38,617 nt of DNA, taken from contig DIDN01000137.1 of NCBI GenBank assembly GCA_002418185.1, positions 1 to 38,617 of the forward strand. Direction: 5' to 3'. Positions within the stretch are counted from its first letter, which is position 1. Each line of letters starts with the position of its first letter. The notes below the pieces were generated by a model. It had not been told where the DNA came from, did not search any database, and saw nothing but the letters and a program-made list of their open reading frames with translations. Positions 1-7,405 of the stretch are shown one piece after another. Position numbers and translations under genes: made by a program. The stretch is from Deltaproteobacteria bacterium UBA5799. Lineage in GTDB: Bacteria > Desulfobacterota > GWC2-55-46.

Positions 1-88
1 CGTTAAAAGGCATTTTGCAAGAACGCTCGAAAATTCCACGGGCATTTGATTTCACAAACAGAGTGAATGATTACCCAATCCCCCTCCC

Positions 89-118
89 TTGACACCCCCA
101 TGCCGCCTGCCTTAAAAT
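89..118 (+). promoter_or_regulatory. sigma-70 promoter for cstA
   Basis: A consensus -35 box TTGACA (89-94) is followed after 18 bases by TAAAAT (113-118), five of six matches to the -10 consensus. The expected transcription start near 125 leaves a leader of about 30 bases before the cstA ATG. The leader carries only a weak AAGG ribosome site at 141-144. Confidence 0.65.
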
Positions 119-154
119 ACCCCACCTGCGACTCTCCTTAAAGGCATACGCTCC

Positions 155-2065
155 ATGAAGCTTTCAAGCATTGTGATAGCCGTACTCGCCCTGCTTTTCG
201 CGATTTCCTTTGGCGTGGCAACCCGCATCGTAAACCCCTCGGAGAGCGTTAACGCCCTCTGGCTCGTCATAGCCGCCGCGTGCTTCTTCATAATTGCCTA
301 CCGTCTTTACGGGGCCTTCATAGCCGCGAAGGTACTTGCCCTCGATGACAGTAAAATCACCCCTGCGGTGCGCCTCAATGACGGGTCGGACTTTCACCCT
401 ACCCACAGGCTGGTCCTCTTCGGCCACCACTTCGCCTCCATTGCAGGCGCGGGCCCCCTCATCGGGCCGGTGCTGGCAGCGCAGTTCGGTTACCTTCCGG
501 GGTTTCTCTGGATACTCGTGGGCGCGGTCTTCGGCGGAGCGGTCCACGACATGGTCATACTCTTTGCATCCGTAAGAAGGAACGGCTGCTCTCTTGCCGA
601 GATAGCCAGGAAGGAGATAGGGCCGGTAGCTGGCTTCACCGCCGCCCTTGCCGTCCTTTTCATCATAATCGTCGCGCTCGCCGGGCTCGGGCTCGCGGTC
701 GTGAACGCGCTTTACAAGAGCCCCTGGGGCACCTTCACCATAGCCGCCACAATCCCCATAGCCCTTTTCATGGGCATATACCTGCAGAAGCTCCGGCCCG
801 GAAAGGTCGGCGAGGTGAGCGTAATCGGAATAGCCCTCCTCGTTGCGGCCGTGGTCGGGGGCGGCTACGTACAGGGCACATTCCTTGAGCCCATATTCGA
901 CAGGGACAGGGAGTTCCTTATCTGGGCCATTGCCGTGTACGGCTTTCTCGCATCGGTCCTCCCCATATGGCTGCTGCTTGCGCCGAGGGACTACCTCTCG
1001 ACCTTCATGAAGATAGGCACCGTCATAATACTCGCTGCCGGGGTCATATTCCTCGCGCCCGAGATTCAGATGCCGGCGGTCACCCGCTTCATAGAAGGCG
1101 GCGGGCCCATAATCCCCGGCACAGTATTCCCGTTCATGTTCATAACAATAGCGTGCGGGGCCATCTCCGGCTTCCATTCGCTCATAGCCTCGGGCACTAC
1201 GCCCAAGATGATAATAAGGGAGCGGGATATAAAGCCCATAGGCTTCGGCGCCATGCTCGCGGAGGGGTTCGTGGCGGTCATCGCACTCATAGCAGCGACG
1301 GTACTCATCCCGGGCGACTACTTCGCCATAAACACCACCCTCTCCTTTGACGCGCTCTCGGCAATGGGCTTTGCCCCGGAAAAGATAAAAGAGCTCTCCG
1401 CGACCGTGGGCACCGAGGTGGCGGGCAGGCCCGGCGGGGCCGTATCGCTCGCCGTGGGCATGGCCTACATCTTTAGCGCCCTGCCGGGCATGACGGGGCT
1501 AATGCCCTACTGGTACAACTTCGCGCTCATGTTCGAGGCCCTTTTCATACTCACCACCATAGACGGCGGCACGAGGGTGGCGCGGTTCATACTCCAGGAG
1601 TTCGGCGCGACGTTCTACAAGCCCCTGGGCAGGACCGGCTCCATGCCTGCCATTATCGTCCTCACGGCCCTTGTCGTCGCGGCGTGGGGATACCTTATAA
1701 GCTCGGGAAGTGTAGCCACCATATGGCCCATGTTCGGCGTAGCCAACCAGCTCCTTGCCATGATCGCGCTCTCGGTGGGAACGACCATAATCCTCAAGAT
1801 GGGCAAGGCCAGGTACGCCTGGGTGACATTCGTCCCGATGGCGTTCATGGCGGTCATGACGCTCGCGGCCTCCTGGAAGCTCTTCTGGATATTCACGGCC
1901 AAAGCCGCGGCGGCAGTAGAACCCTCGCAGGCCTTTACCTTCCGGCTGGACTCGGTGCTCGTGGCGATAATGGCCGTGCTCGCCGTCGTCGCGGTCGCGG
2001 ACGCGGCGTTGAAATGGACGGGCCTCGCAACCCGTAAGGCTGTCCCCTCCGCAGAGACGGAATAG
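155..2065 (+). CDS. cstA: Carbon starvation protein CstA family transporter
   Basis: The 636-residue protein is almost entirely hydrophobic, with many predicted membrane segments, and matches the CstA family in length and order. Near residues 75-110 it has the conserved block with FGHHFASIAGAGPLIGPVLA, followed by the GGAVHDM segment and, near residue 340, the GFHSLIASGTTPK segment, all typical of CstA. Family members are inner-membrane importers of peptides or pyruvate, often induced by carbon limitation. The substrate cannot be told from sequence. The gene stands alone behind its own promoter (89-118) and is followed by a repeat element, so it is probably monocistronic. The ATG at 155 is the first start and fits the promoter spacing; the ribosome site is weak. 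Confidence 0.95.
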   Translation: MKLSSIVIAVLALLFAISFGVATRIVNPSESVNALWLVIAAACFFIIAYRLYGAFIAAKVLALDDSKITPAVRLNDGSDFHPTHRLVLFGHHFASIAGAGPLIGPVLAAQFGYLPGFLWILVGAVFGGAVHDMVILFASVRRNGCSLAEIARKEIGPVAGFTAALAVLFIIIVALAGLGLAVVNALYKSPWGTFTIAATIPIALFMGIYLQKLRPGKVGEVSVIGIALLVAAVVGGGYVQGTFLEPIFDRDREFLIWAIAVYGFLASVLPIWLLLAPRDYLSTFMKIGTVIILAAGVIFLAPEIQMPAVTRFIEGGGPIIPGTVFPFMFITIACGAISGFHSLIASGTTPKMIIRERDIKPIGFGAMLAEGFVAVIALIAATVLIPGDYFAINTTLSFDALSAMGFAPEKIKELSATVGTEVAGRPGGAVSLAVGMAYIFSALPGMTGLMPYWYNFALMFEALFILTTIDGGTRVARFILQEFGATFYKPLGRTGSMPAIIVLTALVVAAWGYLISSGSVATIWPMFGVANQLLAMIALSVGTTIILKMGKARYAWVTFVPMAFMAVMTLAASWKLFWIFTAKAAAAVEPSQAFTFRLDSVLVAIMAVLAVVAVADAALKWTGLATRKAVPSAETE

Positions 2066-2122
2066 ACGGTGCATCAGACCGTTCCCCTCTCCTTGACAAG
2101 AGTTCATTAAAAGATAATAGTT

Positions 2123-2348
2123 AGTGAAGGTCTATCAATTAATTCGTTTTCTGTCATTCTGAGGGAGCGCAGGCGACCGACAATTTTTGCAGGACAGCAA
2201 AAATTGAATGCCGAGCCTTAGGGCGAGGCAGCCCGAAGGGTCGAGCCCAAGGACGGGGCGAGATAAGAACCTCACAACTGATTTTCAAAAAAAGAGATCC
2301 TTCGCTCCGCTCAGAATGACGAGGTCTGCGAACCAGTCAGACCTTCCT
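2123..2348. repeat. MITE-like element with imperfect terminal inverted repeats
   Basis: This stretch without a gene, between cstA and the next gene, has matching ends in inverted orientation. The left end reads AGTGAAGGTCTA, then TTCG, then GTCATTCTGAGGGAGCG (to 2169). The right end (2303-2348), reverse complemented, reads AGGAAGGTCTGA, then TTCG, then GTCATTCTGAGCGGAGCG. Inside lies a perfect 10-bp hairpin, CAATTTTTGC (2181-2190) with GCAAAAATTG (2197-2206). There is no transposase and no credible reading frame. This is a non-autonomous element or a REP/BIME-like repeat. A solo copy of the end lies at 3101-3146. The element stops about 7 bases before the ribosome site of the downstream gene. 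Confidence 0.7.
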
Positions 2349-2367
2349 TTAGGCAGGAGGCAATCGA

Positions 2368-3039
2368 ATGGACAGGCCTGCCCCTTACCGGGACAGAGCT
2401 GATGCCGGACGGGCCCTTGCGGAGGCCCTGAGGAAGTACGCGGGCGAAGAGCCGGTTATCGTCGGGCTCCCGAGGGGCGGCGTCGTTGTCGCCGCCGAGA
2501 TAGCCAGGGCCCTCGGCGCCGAGCTCGACGTCATTCTCGCGGGAAAGCTTCGGGCCCCGTACAACCCGGAACTCGCTATTGGAGCGGTATCCGAGGACGG
2601 GCACGTGTACATCAACCGGCTCGCTGTAAGGGGCCTGCACATTAAAGACAGCTATATCGAGGAGGAGACGAAATCCAGGCTCCGCACCATGAGGGAGCGC
2701 CTTAACCTTTACAGGTCGGTAAAGGAAAAAGTGCCGCTCAAGGGCAGGACCGTCATTATAGTGGACGACGGTCTCGCTACCGGCTCCACCATGATTTCAG
2801 CCGTACAGGCTGCCCACGCCTCGGGCGCAAGGAAGATAATAGCCGCCGTGCCCGGCGGGCCCGCGGACACGGTAGACCGCATACGCGAGATGAACGAGGT
2901 CTCCGAGGTCATATGCCCTCATATCCCAGACCTCTTCTTCGCGGTCAGCCAGCTTTACGTGGATTTCAGCCAGACAGAGGACAGCGAGGTGGCCGAAATA
3001 CTCAAGGCGTCGGGCGAGGAGAAAAGGAAGCGGGCCTGA
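2368..3039 (+). CDS. Phosphoribosyltransferase family protein
   Basis: The 223-residue protein is a type I PRTase by its PRPP-binding signature at residues 129-142 (VIIVDDGLATGSTM), where two acidic residues precede the phosphate loop. An N-terminal segment, VGLPRGGVVVAAEIARALG (about 32-50), matches the same family. Length and layout fit the stand-alone 'phosphoribosyltransferase' group seen near dienelactone hydrolase or erythromycin esterase genes in other bacteria, whose substrate is unknown. The ATG at 2368 has AGGAGG at 2355-2360. The gene is isolated, flanked by an inverted-repeat element upstream and a solo repeat end downstream. Any promoter would have to lie in or at the edge of the repeat. 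Confidence 0.85.
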   Translation: MDRPAPYRDRADAGRALAEALRKYAGEEPVIVGLPRGGVVVAAEIARALGAELDVILAGKLRAPYNPELAIGAVSEDGHVYINRLAVRGLHIKDSYIEEETKSRLRTMRERLNLYRSVKEKVPLKGRTVIIVDDGLATGSTMISAVQAAHASGARKIIAAVPGGPADTVDRIREMNEVSEVICPHIPDLFFAVSQLYVDFSQTEDSEVAEILKASGEEKRKRA

Positions 3040-3100
3040 GGTCTCCTGCCGGATGTTCCTGATAGAGAGGCCATCAAAGAGTCGCGATTGCCTGAAAATT

Positions 3101-3146
3101 AGGGAAGGTCTGATTGATTCGCAAAAGCATGTCATTCTGAGCGAGC
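3101..3146 (+). repeat. Solo end of the 2123-2348 repeat family
   Basis: The segment reads AGGGAAGGTCTGATTGATTCG, nine further bases, then GTCATTCTGAGCGAGC. It matches both ends of the element at 2123-2348 in the same base order. It has no partner end nearby. Immediately after it, CTTTT, AGCAG, CTGCT and AAAAG (3154-3176) form a small hairpin that includes the stop codon of the minus-strand gene. Confidence 0.65.
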
Positions 3147-3170
3147 AGATTGGGCTTTTTCAGCAGCCTG

Positions 3171-3869
3171 CTAAAAGACGGTCTCTATATAGCTCTCTAT
3201 CAGCTCCCTGTCTCCCTCGGGCATGTCCGTGAAGAGAAGCGCCATCCCGGGGTGCGATACGAGCCTCTTGAACGGGTCCCCGGGGCTCGATATGATGTTG
3301 AGGTCCCTGTTCAAGCCTACCTGGTAGAGCACGCGCGCCCCGGTCGAGAACTCTTTCCGGACCACCGGCAGGTTGAATCGGAGCGTGCAGACGGAGTCCA
3401 CGGGCGGCGGGTTCAGGCTCACGACGAATATCCCGTCCCGGCTCAAGAGCGTCGCAACTGAGCTTACTTCCATCGTGCCGAACGAGAGCGCAATCGGGAT
3501 GTTTACCGGCGCCCTCGGGTTCCGGCGGAGCATCTTTTCGTAGAAGAAGGCCCTTTTAAGGAGAAAAGCGAGGTCCTCGGGCGGTGTTTCCCCGCAAACG
3601 ACCCCGAGAAGGCCCGCCTCCTTGAGCCTCTGCATCTCGGCCTCCGGAATAGCGAGCCCGGAATAGACGAGAAAGGGCCTCGGGGTCTCGAAATCCAGAG
3701 CCTTAAGCCCCTTCGCGCCGGAGACGCCTATGACAGGCAGGTCGTCGGCTGAGGGAGCGTCGCCCCGGCCTCCCGCGACAACCGCGAAGCCGCATTCAGC
3801 GACGAGGTCGCTGAACGCGGGATGAAATGCGCCAAGGTCTCCCGTGAGAAATACCCTGCCCGAGCTCAT
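3171..3869 (-). CDS. PilZ-like domain protein with N-terminal receiver-like region
   Basis: The 232-residue soluble protein has two parts. Residues 1 to about 108 have short alternating strand and helix segments ending in a response-regulator-like pattern (LLGVVCGETPPEDLAFLLKRAFFYEK), but I see no clear phospho-acceptor site. Residues from about 113 resemble a PilZ domain: RRNPR (the RxxxR position) followed by strands, a degenerate second motif LLSRDG in place of [D/N]xSxxG, and a typical PilZ-family ending (PGMALLFTDMPEGDRELIESYI). PilZ domains bind cyclic di-GMP, but loss of the second-motif acid or amide makes binding doubtful. The ATG overlaps the stop of the upstream MinD-like ATPase gene by 4 bases, so the two are translationally coupled. 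Confidence 0.6.
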   Translation of the reverse strand: MSSGRVFLTGDLGAFHPAFSDLVAECGFAVVAGGRGDAPSADDLPVIGVSGAKGLKALDFETPRPFLVYSGLAIPEAEMQRLKEAGLLGVVCGETPPEDLAFLLKRAFFYEKMLRRNPRAPVNIPIALSFGTMEVSSVATLLSRDGIFVVSLNPPPVDSVCTLRFNLPVVRKEFSTGARVLYQVGLNRDLNIISSPGDPFKRLVSHPGMALLFTDMPEGDRELIESYIETVF

Positions 3870-5125
3870 GTCTTTATCGTTATCCTGTCCGTTTTTATTG
3901 CGGCCACCGCGGCCCTGTGCTGCCTTGCGGCGAACTCCCTGAACCCGGCCCGGGCCGCTTCCTGAGGGGCGTCCTTCCAGCGGGTCCTTTTCGAGAAGAA
4001 TATCCTGCCGCCGTTATAAATGATGGTCTCGATGAAGGCTTCTGCTCCGCCCTGGGCCTCTGTCTGCACATGGAAGACGGAGCCGGCGTGGCTTATGTTC
4101 TCGTTGAAGCCGAAGACCTCCCCTTCAGCCGACGTGCCGCCCGGGACAGGCGGAGGACCCGGCTCCGGGCTTTTTTCCCGGCGCCCTTCGGGCCCCTTTG
4201 CCGCAGGCCCCCCTTTCAGGGCCTCCTCGGAATCGAGGAGGTTCCGGATGATTCTTTTCATGTCTTCGTTTGCGTCCACAGCCGATTCCTCCAGCATAAA
4301 CGGCCTCATCTTCCGAGCGGCGTCCTTTATTGAGCGCCTTGAGAAGAGAGCGCCGACAAAATCTGTCTCCAGGCCGAGAAATGTAGAAGCCGCGCCCTTG
4401 AAGGCGTCGGCCACCCTGGCGTCTTCCACGGAAGACGCCATATTGAGGAGGAGCCTGGGCCTGAAGCCCTTCACCTCGTTTATTGCGCGCAGGGCCGCGT
4501 CCCTGTCCTCGGCCGCGATCCTTTCGCACAGGTCCGGGAAGGACTTGACCGCCCCCGGGCTCCTCGGGTCCGTCGCGTCCTGTATTATCTCCGAAAGCCT
4601 CTGGTCCCCGGAAAAGAGCCTCTGAAGCCTTCTGTACACGAAGCTCTTCAAGAATATGTATGCGTTCTGTATTGCGGCGGGCTCCGGCGCCAGGACCACT
4701 ATGCCCTGGCTTGAGAGCGAGAAGAAATCAAGGGTGTTGTAGGCGGAGCCCGCGCCCAGGTCCACTATGATGTAGTCCGCGCCGAGCTTCCTTATGCCGT
4801 TCATGAGCTTCTGTTTCCTGGCATGGGCCGGGTTCGCGATGCCGAGGAACTCGCCGGCCCCGCATATGAGGCGGAGGTTGGGCTGGCACGTCTCTATCAT
4901 GGCCTGGCCGAGCTCGGCTATACGGCCCTTGAGAAAGTCGTCCAGGCCCGCGGGAGGGTATTTTATGCCGAAGTACGTATGGAGGTTGGCCCCTCCGAGG
5001 TCCGCGTCCACGAGGACCACCTTCTTTCCCATCCCGGCGAGCGCGCACCCGATGTTGGCGGTAACGACGCTTTTTCCTATGCCGCCCTTGCCCCCGCCCA
5101 CGGACCATACGGACTTCTTCTCCAT
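3866..5125 (-). CDS. MinD/FlhG-like P-loop ATPase with C-terminal accessory domain
   Basis: The 419-residue protein starts with a deviant Walker A motif, GGGKGGIGKS (residues 10-19), with the signature lysine of the SIMIBI MinD/ParA class. It continues with VVLVDADLGGANLH and YIIVDLGAG (Walker B). This matches MinD-like ATPases of the FlhG/YlxH type. After an Ala/Gly/Pro-rich linker (about 300-340) comes a small domain with FHVQTEAQGG and a final IETIIYNGGRIFFSKRTRW; I recall similar tails in delta-proteobacterial TPR or regulatory proteins but cannot name the family. The start is uncertain: ATG 5125 is chosen, with GAGG only 3 bases upstream; an in-frame TTG at 5134 has no ribosome site. It is coupled by ATGA to the PilZ-like gene, suggesting a shared role in localisation or motility. 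Confidence 0.8.
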   Translation of the reverse strand: MEKKSVWSVGGGKGGIGKSVVTANIGCALAGMGKKVVLVDADLGGANLHTYFGIKYPPAGLDDFLKGRIAELGQAMIETCQPNLRLICGAGEFLGIANPAHARKQKLMNGIRKLGADYIIVDLGAGSAYNTLDFFSLSSQGIVVLAPEPAAIQNAYIFLKSFVYRRLQRLFSGDQRLSEIIQDATDPRSPGAVKSFPDLCERIAAEDRDAALRAINEVKGFRPRLLLNMASSVEDARVADAFKGAASTFLGLETDFVGALFSRRSIKDAARKMRPFMLEESAVDANEDMKRIIRNLLDSEEALKGGPAAKGPEGRREKSPEPGPPPVPGGTSAEGEVFGFNENISHAGSVFHVQTEAQGGAEAFIETIIYNGGRIFFSKRTRWKDAPQEAARAGFREFAARQHRAAVAAIKTDRITIKT

Positions 5126-5134
5126 GCGCCTCAA

Positions 5135-5161
5135 ATTATATCTTTAAACGGGAATTGTCAA
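5135..5161 (-). promoter_or_regulatory. Proximal promoter-like site for the MinD-like gene
   Basis: On the minus strand, TTGACA (5161-5156) and TATAAT (5140-5135) are both full consensus, but the spacer is only 15 bases. Transcription would start within a few bases of the ATG at 5125, giving an almost leaderless message. It is the second member of a tandem pair with the site at 5170-5197. Confidence 0.4.
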
Positions 5162-5169
5162 ATATATTC

Positions 5170-5197
5170 ATTATATGCGCGGCATAATGCTTGACAA
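5170..5197 (-). promoter_or_regulatory. Distal promoter for the MinD-like/PilZ operon
   Basis: On the minus strand, TTGTCA (5197-5192, five of six) and TATAAT (5175-5170, six of six) are 16 bases apart. The leader would be about 35-40 bases. Its -35 box overlaps the -35 box of the divergent plus-strand promoter at 5191-5220. Confidence 0.55.
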
Positions 5198-5220
5198 AAT
5201 CCACTCGCGTCTGGTACAAA
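5191..5220 (+). promoter_or_regulatory. Promoter for the trihaem cytochrome gene
   Basis: TTGACA (5191-5196) is separated by 18 bases from TACAAA (5215-5220), four of six matches. It drives the plus-strand cytochrome region. It shares its -35 region with the minus-strand promoter, so polymerase at one should exclude the other. Confidence 0.55.
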
Positions 5221-5278
5221 CTTATATGGACGGGAAAATATAAAAATCGCAACCTGTCCGTATCATAAGGCCGGTCAA

Positions 5279-5896
5279 TTGAAACCTCTCCCCTTGAAAA
5301 AACGCCTCAGATTATTCGCCGCCCTGCTCCCTCTTTTCGCCGTACCGGGCTGCGATTCCCTCGACGCCCTGATCCTCCCTCAGCCGCCGCAGGCCGGCGT
5401 CAAGCCCGGCGGCGAGGCCGCAACGGATTATTACCAGAAGTACTACCTGGAATCCGCCTCGCGCGCAACGCTGCGCAAAGGGACAACCGACATAGAGGCC
5501 CTGGACAGCCTGCCCAAGGACCCGTCCGGGCGCGTCAACTGGACCGCCGCGGTCATGGGAGGGTACATAAACCCCAGGGGGTCCATCGACCCGGACGCCG
5601 AGGAAGAGCCCATATTCGACCTCAACATATTCATCGAGGCGAAGGTCCCCCTCATGTTCAACGTCCTCTTCCCCCATTCCATACACACCTACTGGTTGAG
5701 CTGCAACAACTGCCACCCCAAGATATTCATCCCCGAGGTCGGCGCAAACCCCATGAGCATGGACGAGATATTCAAGGGTGAGTGGTGCGGAAGGTGCCAC
5801 GGCAAGGTCGCATTCAACTTCTGGCCCAGGGACAACTGCCTGAGGTGCCATATCGTCAAGAAGGGAGAGTCACTTGAAAGGGAAAGGTGGAGATAG
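5279..5896 (+). CDS. Trihaem c7-type cytochrome lipoprotein
   Basis: The 205-residue precursor has a basic N terminus, a hydrophobic stretch and a lipobox-like VPGC (Cys25), so it is probably a lipid-anchored envelope protein; the proline makes the lipobox atypical. Three CxxCH haem sites lie close together at residues 142-146, 170-174 and 187-191. His133 and His136 (FPHSIH) can serve as distal ligands. The arrangement (CNNCHPKIF, CGRCHGKVAF, CLRCH) is typical of the cytochrome c7-like family found beside NHL-propeller genes in Geobacter-type bacteria. Residues 26-130 have no recognised domain. The start codon is TTG with a weak AAGG at 5267-5270. The next gene (6200) has its own promoter-like sequence but probably works in the same system. 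Confidence 0.85.
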   Translation: MKPLPLKKRLRLFAALLPLFAVPGCDSLDALILPQPPQAGVKPGGEAATDYYQKYYLESASRATLRKGTTDIEALDSLPKDPSGRVNWTAAVMGGYINPRGSIDPDAEEEPIFDLNIFIEAKVPLMFNVLFPHSIHTYWLSCNNCHPKIFIPEVGANPMSMDEIFKGEWCGRCHGKVAFNFWPRDNCLRCHIVKKGESLERERWR

Positions 5897-6199
5897 CCGG
5901 ACTCCGTGCGGCCCCCGGCACACAGGCGGAAAACCGGCGTCTCAAGAGACGGTCCTGGCCGCTAAAGCCCGCGCGGTCCGGCCTAAACAGCTTGACTCGC
6001 CGGATTCAGCTGTGTAATATATCCACTGGCATGTGGCCGAGCGCCAGGGCGCATTCGGGCGGTAAGTCTTGAGTTTTAGCCCGCGGCATCAGTCCCTGGA
6101 TAGACCTTACACCGGCTGTGCTTCGGTACGAAACCGCATTTTTTGCGGGCAACGCAACAGGCGAACAAATAATCATTTGAGAAGGAACGAGGAAAGCAG
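5897..6199 (+). promoter_or_regulatory. Gap with a promoter and a long leader before the NHL gene
   Basis: No credible gene lies here. TTGACT (5992-5997), 17 bases and TAATAT (6015-6020) form a plausible sigma-70 promoter for the gene at 6200, with a transcript start near 6027 and a leader of about 170 bases. The leader contains small hairpins, for example CCGCA with TGCGG around a run of T in the 6140s, but no T-run terminator. I looked for the conserved core of cyclic di-GMP (GEMM) riboswitches and did not find it. A GAGGA ribosome site precedes the ATG. Confidence 0.45.
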
Positions 6200-7249
6200 A
6201 TGAGCAGATTCGCAAGGAAGCTTCTTTTCGTTTTGGCCGGCGCGGTCATCCTTTACGGATGCGCCAAGCCGAACCCGCATGGCGACATCTTCTGGCCTCC
6301 TCCGCCAGACGAGCCCCGCATAAAGTATGTAAGGGCGCACAGGGGCACCGCCGACTTCTCCAAGACCGGGGTCGCGGCCAGCATCATTCTCGGCGAGGCG
6401 TCGAGCACGAACCTCGGAAAGCCCATCGGAGTCCACGTTGACAACCAGGGCAAGGTTTACGTAAGCGACACGGCCAGGTCCGACGTATTCATCTTCGACC
6501 CCAAAAACTCGGTTGTGACATCGTTAAGCGCCATGGGGACGAAGATATTCTATAAACCGATCGACCTTGCTACCGACGACAGCGGAAGGATGTTCATATC
6601 GGACACCCAGCTCGACTCGGTGACCGTGCTCGACCAGACCGGCAAGGTCCTCAGTACGCTCAAGCCGGAAATACCGTTCCAGCAGCCGACCGGGGTCGCG
6701 GTCGACAACACGAACAGGAAGGTCTACGTCGTGGACACGCACACCCATGACATAAGGGTTTTCGACCTCGACACCCTCGAGCCCCTCACGACCTTAGGGA
6801 AACGGGGCAAGGAGGAAGGCGACTTCAACTTCCCGTCCTACATAACCGTGGACAGGGAAGGCGACGTCTACGTCGTGGACACGATGAACGGCAGGCTCCA
6901 GATATTCGATTCCGAAGGCAGGTTCATCAGGGCGTTCGGCCAGTTCGGGGACGCCCCCGGCATGTTCGCGAGGCCCAAGGGCATAGCCATAGACAGCGAA
7001 GGGCACATCTACGTCGTCGACGCGGCGTTCAACAACGTGCAGATATTCAACAAGGAGGGGCGGATACTCCTCGGCTTCTCGGGCTACGGCAGCTACAGGG
7101 GGCAGATGATCCTGCCGGCGGACATAGCCATCGACGACGAAGACTACCTCTACGTGGTGGACTCCTGGAACGCTCGGGTCAACGTATACGAGTTCCTCGG
7201 CGAGAAGTCAAAGGCAAGGGCCGAGGCACAGGCCAATACGAAAAAATAA
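6200..7249 (+). CDS. NHL-repeat six-bladed beta-propeller lipoprotein
   Basis: The 349-residue protein has a signal peptide ending in the lipobox LYGC (Cys21), so it should be a periplasmic or surface lipoprotein. Residues from about 70 contain repeated NHL blades with the pattern 'PxGxxVDxxGxxYVxDTxxxxxxxFD', for instance IGVHVDNQGKVYVSDT, TGVAVDNTNRKVYVVDT, SYITVDREGDVYVVDT, KGIAIDSEGHIYVVDA and ADIAIDDEDYLYVVDS. NHL propellers are binding scaffolds with no catalytic site here. Proteins of this kind are frequent beside multihaem cytochromes in metal-reducing bacteria, where their role is not settled; docking or assembly of the extracellular cytochrome is an inference. A strong terminator follows directly. 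Confidence 0.88.
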   Translation: MSRFARKLLFVLAGAVILYGCAKPNPHGDIFWPPPPDEPRIKYVRAHRGTADFSKTGVAASIILGEASSTNLGKPIGVHVDNQGKVYVSDTARSDVFIFDPKNSVVTSLSAMGTKIFYKPIDLATDDSGRMFISDTQLDSVTVLDQTGKVLSTLKPEIPFQQPTGVAVDNTNRKVYVVDTHTHDIRVFDLDTLEPLTTLGKRGKEEGDFNFPSYITVDREGDVYVVDTMNGRLQIFDSEGRFIRAFGQFGDAPGMFARPKGIAIDSEGHIYVVDAAFNNVQIFNKEGRILLGFSGYGSYRGQMILPADIAIDDEDYLYVVDSWNARVNVYEFLGEKSKARAEAQANTKK

Positions 7250-7263
7250 TTGCTCCTTAAGCG

Positions 7264-7297
7264 AAAAAAGGGCCGCCCATTGTGGCGGCCCTTTTTT
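7264..7297 (+). terminator. Intrinsic terminator after the NHL gene
   Basis: GGGCCGCC (7270-7277) and GGCGGCCC (7284-7291) form a perfect 8-bp stem with a 6-base loop. It is followed by six T (7292-7297) and preceded by six A, so it can work on either strand. It separates the NHL gene from the next transcription unit. Confidence 0.9.
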
Positions 7298-7372
7298 AAT
7301 TGCTTGTTTTTTAAAAGAAATTTTTACCCACCCCATAAAGACCTCGCGGATTAATTTTACATTAATTTTCCC

Positions 7373-7400
7373 TTGACAGCTTTTAATTTCGAGGTATAAT
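7373..7400 (+). promoter_or_regulatory. Full-consensus sigma-70 promoter of the five-haem cytochrome
   Basis: TTGACA (7373-7378) and TATAAT (7395-7400) both match the consensus at all six positions with a 16-base spacer. The transcript should begin near 7406-7408. The strength of the promoter together with a terminator in the leader suggests that expression is controlled after initiation. Confidence 0.85.
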
Positions 7401-7405
7401 GGAGC

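Noticed and set aside
164..1177. Long reading frame antisense to cstA (about 337 codons)
   Set aside because: Shadow of the GC-rich cstA frame; composition of charged residues without domain, no ribosome site, and cstA is certain.
2208..2402. 64-codon frame across the repeat element
   Set aside because: It crosses inverted repeats and overlaps the ribosome site and start of the PRTase gene; no family features.
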